From Marinilactibacillus sp042660675 (GTDB lineage: Bacteria; Bacillota; Bacilli; Lactobacillales; Carnobacteriaceae_A): DNA of 64,000 bases. This document shows positions 60,985 to 64,000 of this stretch, piece by piece. The stretch covers positions 62,001-126,000 of the forward strand of contig NZ_JBHSUL010000012.1 in NCBI RefSeq assembly GCF_042660675.1, given 5' to 3'. The notes beneath the pieces are model-generated. The model was given only the letters and a program-made list of their open reading frames with translations, was not told the DNA's origin and made no database searches. The translations under genes and the position numbers were made by a program. Positions within the stretch are counted from its first letter, which is position 1, and the number at the start of each line of letters is the position of its first letter.

Positions 60985-62091
60985 ATGCGTTCACAAAAAC
61001 ACGAAAAAAAGCAGAATAGAAATAGATGGTTTATAAGAGGTTTTTTCTCAATCCTCGTTTTACTTATATTTATTCTCGGCTCCGGCGTAGGCTACTATGG
61101 AAGTAAAATCCTTGAAGTCCTCAATAACGTTTCAGAAGGCACGCCCGAAGAACTTCAAGACACTACCGAACAAGATATCCTCTTAAAGAATAGAAAACCC
61201 TTCTCAGTTCTTCTTCTTGGTCTTGATGAAGATGCAGGAACTAGACGATCTGATACAATTATCGTTGCCACTATCAACCCCACCGAAGAATCTGTTAAAA
61301 TGCTTTCTATCCCAAGAGACACTATGATTGATCTTCCAGGAACCAATAGATCTGAAAAAATTAATGCCTTATATGCGTTTTACGGTGTATCCGGTACGAT
61401 TGACTATATTGAAGAGTATCTCGATATCCCCATTTCTTATTACGCTACCTTAAACTTTGAAGGACTTGTTGATCTTGTCGACGCAGTTGGTGGTGTTACA
61501 GTAGACTCTCAATTATCTTTCACTGTACAAGACAGTACTGAAAAAGCAGATGCCATTGAAATTGATGAGGGTGTTCAAACCTTAGATGGCGAACATGCAC
61601 TTGGTTACGCCCGAATGAGAAAACAGGATCCTCGTGGTGACTGGGGTAGACAAGAAAGACAACGAGAAGTCATTCAAGCTTTATCTGAAGAATTACTTTC
61701 CTTGAATTCTTTTACGAATTTCTCTCCAATAATGGATGCAATCAGCCCCAATTTCCAAACAAATCTTTCGGGAATGCAAATCTGGACGATTGCGAATAAT
61801 TATACTGAAGCTGCTAACCACGTGGAATCGCTAGAATTACGTGGCGAGGCGGATTACGTCTATTTCCCGGCATATGGTTTGGATTTGTACGTATGGCTTC
61901 CTTTCGATGAATCTGTTAAAGAACTCCAAGATACGTTCAAACAACATCTCGAATTGGACACGTCAACAACAAGCGGAACAGGTGTCAATTTCGATGATCA
62001 GCTCGAGGACATTCCAGAAGATAATCCCGGTGACCGTTCTTTTGAAAACCCTCTAGAAGATGACCTAGATATAAATGAAGACTCCAATTAA
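60985..62091 (+). CDS. LytR-CpsA-Psr (LCP) family wall-polymer ligase, second copy
   Basis: The 368-residue protein again has a basic N-terminus (SQKHEKKQNRNR), a membrane helix (about 14-36) and an LCP domain with LLLGLDEDAGTRRSDTIIVATINP, LSIPRDTMIDLPG and DGEHALGYARMRKQDPRGDWGRQERQREV. It keeps the catalytic Arg/Asp set. The C-terminal 40 residues are acidic. GAGG stands before the ATG. It is divergent from tagO and only moderately similar to the first LCP protein, so the two may serve different polymers. Confidence 0.93.
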   Translation: MRSQKHEKKQNRNRWFIRGFFSILVLLIFILGSGVGYYGSKILEVLNNVSEGTPEELQDTTEQDILLKNRKPFSVLLLGLDEDAGTRRSDTIIVATINPTEESVKMLSIPRDTMIDLPGTNRSEKINALYAFYGVSGTIDYIEEYLDIPISYYATLNFEGLVDLVDAVGGVTVDSQLSFTVQDSTEKADAIEIDEGVQTLDGEHALGYARMRKQDPRGDWGRQERQREVIQALSEELLSLNSFTNFSPIMDAISPNFQTNLSGMQIWTIANNYTEAANHVESLELRGEADYVYFPAYGLDLYVWLPFDESVKELQDTFKQHLELDTSTTSGTGVNFDDQLEDIPEDNPGDRSFENPLEDDLDINEDSN

Positions 62092-62093
62092 AA

Positions 62094-62143
62094 AGAAACC
62101 TCTTGAAGAATACACGAACATGTATCTTTCAAGAGGTTTTTGT
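62094..62143. terminator. Bidirectional terminator between the second LCP gene and the SGNH hydrolase
   Basis: Perfect twelve-base arms AAACCTCTTGAA (62096-62107) and TTCAAGAGGTTT (62128-62139) flanked by A and T runs. Confidence 0.9.
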
Positions 62144-62156
62144 GTGTCTCAACTTT

Positions 62157-62972
62157 TTATAACTCTGATAATGGTGTATTTAGTCTTTCATCAATCAATT
62201 CAAACCACATCTGATAGCCATCTCCATTAGGATGAACCGCATCATCCAGAAAATCTTCTATATCGAAATCCAATGCTTGAATTTTTTCGTTCATCAATGT
62301 GAAAATATCGATAAACGGCCATTCCTGATTTCTTACAAATGCTGCAATTTCTTCATTGTATTGTTGATATGTTAGAACCCCATCATCTAAGTATACTTCG
62401 TTGTAGATTGTAGGATTTGCTGTTGTTAGCACAACGAGCGTTTCAGGTAATTCTTCACGGAAACGATTCATAATCGCAATCAATTCTTCTTTTGTATGAG
62501 AAAGATCGTTTTGAGGAAACCGGTTATTATTGATCAAACATAACTCAAATAAAATAATGTCAGGGTTCAGTTCTATGGTTTCTTGTATCTTGCCTTGGAC
62601 CATTAAATCTGTCGTACTGAAGCCGTTAAAACCCTGGTTCCAGACCGTTGTTCTGATGCCTTCACGCTGAGATAATTCTTGCTCCAGTCGCTTCCCCCAT
62701 ACTGGTTTTTCAAGTGTTGCCCCCATGCCTCTCGTCACACTACTACCCAGCACTGCAATATCTACTACGCCATCTCTATTAGAAAGATATCGTACTCTAT
62801 CTAAAAAAGTTTCAGATTCTTGTGCATAAACTTTAGAATGGTCATTAGTCAATTCTTGCGAAAGAGACTCTTGTTGTTGGTTTAATCTCCAATACAAACC
62901 ACTAAATAAAATCAGGATTCCAAAAAATCCCACAAGATAATACTGGCTCTCAGTTTTTTCTTTTTCGTTCAT
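62157..62972 (-). CDS. SGNH/GDSL-family hydrolase, membrane anchored
   Basis: The 271-residue protein has one N-terminal membrane helix (about 8-26, YLVGFFGILILFSGLYW) and an extracellular SGNH domain. Block I is VLGSSVTRGMG with the nucleophile Ser, block II has the oxyanion Gly in NQGFNGFSTTDL, block III reads ELCLINNNR and block V DAVHPNGDG gives the Asp-His pair. Such enzymes deacylate or acetylate wall glycans or lipids. GGAAGTGAG stands before ATG 62972; the ATG at 62987 abuts AGAGG. It lies beside tagO/LCP genes, which suggests a wall role, but the substrate is unknown. Confidence 0.82.
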   Translation of the reverse strand: MNEKEKTESQYYLVGFFGILILFSGLYWRLNQQQESLSQELTNDHSKVYAQESETFLDRVRYLSNRDGVVDIAVLGSSVTRGMGATLEKPVWGKRLEQELSQREGIRTTVWNQGFNGFSTTDLMVQGKIQETIELNPDIILFELCLINNNRFPQNDLSHTKEELIAIMNRFREELPETLVVLTTANPTIYNEVYLDDGVLTYQQYNEEIAAFVRNQEWPFIDIFTLMNEKIQALDFDIEDFLDDAVHPNGDGYQMWFELIDERLNTPLSEL

Positions 62973-63141
62973 ATGACTCACTTCCATCCTCTAAGAATAT
63001 AACACATTGTTTATTTAAATTGATGTTCCTATCTTACATAATTCTTTACGGGTTGTCTCCCTTTTTCCAATCATCTCTTATACTTTATCAATCAGTCGTA
63101 AAATCTCTGGCACATTTTAGAATATTGGGTATTCTAAACAT

Positions 63142-63176
63142 AAAAAATGACCTGAAGCAATTGTGCACCTCAGGTC
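63142..63176 (-). terminator. Terminator of the GntR gene
   Basis: Arms GACCTGA (63149-63155) and TCAGGTC (63170-63176), followed on the minus strand by ATTTTTT. Confidence 0.85.
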
Positions 63177-63193
63177 CTACAGACTTGCCATGG

Positions 63194-63910
63194 TTATTTT
63201 TTCGTGGCTTCTAAGAAAAATTCGTATCGGTCTCCAACATATTGAGAGCGAACGTATTCAAAGGGGGTTCCTTCTTGACTGTAACTGACTTGTCTAAGAC
63301 GTAACACAGAAGAACCTCGTTTGATTCCAAGCATTTCTGCTATAGACTCAGATGCCCATGTAGCAGAAATGGTTTGTTCAGAACGCTCCACGCGCATCCC
63401 TTTTTCTATTTCAAGTGTTTTAAAAAGGTGTTGTGTGATTTGCGTTTTACTTAAATCTTCAACAAATTTAAAAGGAATCGTCGCGACTTCATAGCAAATG
63501 GGGATACCGTCTGCTGTACGAATTCTTTCCATGATGAGTACTTCTTCGTTGTGTTCAATCATCAATTTTTCTGCTTCGCTGATGCTAGCCGGTTTAGTAT
63601 GAAAAGCTACTAGTTTACTAGCGGGATTTTTCCCTTGTCTTTCAACTGTTTCCGTAAAACTCGGAACACCACTCATTTTCTCTCTGACCTTTTCAAGCGC
63701 TACAAATGTTCCGGCGCCTCTTCTTCTCTCGAGCAAGCCTTCGTCTACTAAAGTATTCACGGCTTGTCTAGCAGTCATTCTACTTACATCAAATTGAAGA
63801 GCGAGATCTCTCTCTGAAGGAATTTTCCGACCTTCTTCCCATTCGCGAGAGTTGATCCACTCTCTCATTTGATTATGCATTTGTATATAAACAGGCATCT
63901 TCTTAGGCAT
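63194..63910 (-). CDS. GntR/HutC-family transcriptional regulator with UTRA domain
   Basis: The 238-residue protein has a GntR winged helix (PVYIQMHNQMREWINS, GRKIPSERDLALQFDVSRMT, ARQAVNTLVDEGLLERRRGAGTFV) and a C-terminal UTRA effector domain (about 90-238, ending ...QYVGDRYEFFLE). UTRA regulators usually bind sugars or amino-sugar phosphates and control uptake or hydrolase genes. Its target cannot be identified because the neighbours lie beyond the right edge. ATG 63910 has AAAGGA 8 bases ahead; earlier in-frame ATGs lack a site. A 35-base palindrome lies directly upstream. Confidence 0.9.
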   Translation of the reverse strand: MPKKMPVYIQMHNQMREWINSREWEEGRKIPSERDLALQFDVSRMTARQAVNTLVDEGLLERRRGAGTFVALEKVREKMSGVPSFTETVERQGKNPASKLVAFHTKPASISEAEKLMIEHNEEVLIMERIRTADGIPICYEVATIPFKFVEDLSKTQITQHLFKTLEIEKGMRVERSEQTISATWASESIAEMLGIKRGSSVLRLRQVSYSQEGTPFEYVRSQYVGDRYEFFLEATKK

Positions 63911-63931
63911 GCAACTCATCCTTTCCAACAT

Positions 63932-63966
63932 CACATTTAACTAAATAATTGATTTAGTTAAATGTG
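63932..63966. promoter_or_regulatory. 35-base perfect palindrome upstream of the GntR gene
   Basis: Arms CACATTTAACTAAAT (63932-63946) and ATTTAGTTAAATGTG (63952-63966) match over all 15 bases around AATTG. No U-tract follows, so an operator for the GntR protein is more likely than a terminator. It begins 22 bases before the start codon. Function is inferred. Confidence 0.6.
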
Positions 63967-64000
63967 TTAGAACACTTTAAAGTCTACTTGCAGCTGCCTC

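Noticed and set aside
63020..63214. 64-residue open frame between the SGNH and GntR genes
   Set aside because: It runs through the GntR terminator into the antisense of the GntR gene and has no start signal.
1..64000. CRISPR arrays, insertion sequences, prophage or defence islands
   Set aside because: No regular direct repeats, transposase or integrase motifs, phage structural proteins or nuclease-helicase clusters were seen. The holin-like and LrgA proteins are chromosomal membrane families, not lysis cassettes.

Overview
The window is ordinary-looking chromosomal DNA (about 37% G+C by eye) from a low-GC Gram-positive bacterium, with strong AGGAGG-type ribosome binding sites, short 4-base gene overlaps and U-tailed hairpin terminators. 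The gene set points to Lactobacillales, and my best guess is Carnobacteriaceae. This rests on LiaX/LiaY/LiaZ, PcsB, HprK/Lgt/PpaX, long-form HPF, ComFA/ComFC, glutathione-linked enzymes and no sporulation genes. The family assignment is inference from gene content, not a database result. Most genes lie on the minus strand. I see no insertion sequence, prophage, CRISPR array or plasmid gene.

Left part, 1-20,300: the 5' end of tex, two phosphoesterases, a divergent MacA/MacB-like efflux operon, a guanine/hypoxanthine permease under a complete purine riboswitch, glutathione reductase, an isolated rnfC-rnfD pair, an MgtC-like protein, a heterodimeric ABC multidrug exporter with one degenerate ATP site, a LysR regulator opposite a small unknown protein, a PadR/DUF2812 pair, a Gfo/Idh/MocA oxidoreductase and tRNA-Arg(CCG).

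Middle part, 20,300-40,350: two segments of a gene order I know from Bacillus subtilis (rapZ-yvcK-whiA; uvrA, a yvlBCD-like trio = liaXYZ, hprK-lgt-ppaX), with gpsA, galU, a TPR protein, trxB and pgcA. A glutathione-dependent formaldehyde detoxification module (HxlR regulator, class III alcohol dehydrogenase, S-formylglutathione hydrolase) sits between trxB/pgcA and rapZ.

Right part, 40,350-64,000: an HD hydrolase, PhoP/PhoR, a MinJ-like PDZ protein, LrgA/LrgB, the PcsB-like peptidoglycan hydrolase next to its expected activator FtsEX, prfB with its programmed frameshift, secA, hpf, comFC-comFA, degV, yigZ, tagO between two LCP wall-polymer ligases, an SGNH hydrolase and a GntR regulator. The order tagO / yigZ / degV / comFA / hpf / secA / prfB / ftsEX / minJ / uvrA again parallels Bacillus.

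The window is mainly core housekeeping and envelope biology. The items most worth a second look are the orphan rnfCD pair, a possible structured RNA between secA and prfB, the HxlR regulator lacking the formaldehyde-sensing cysteine, several perfect inverted repeats that look like operators, and the small LysR-linked protein. I did not find a clear, wholly new defence or biosynthetic system.
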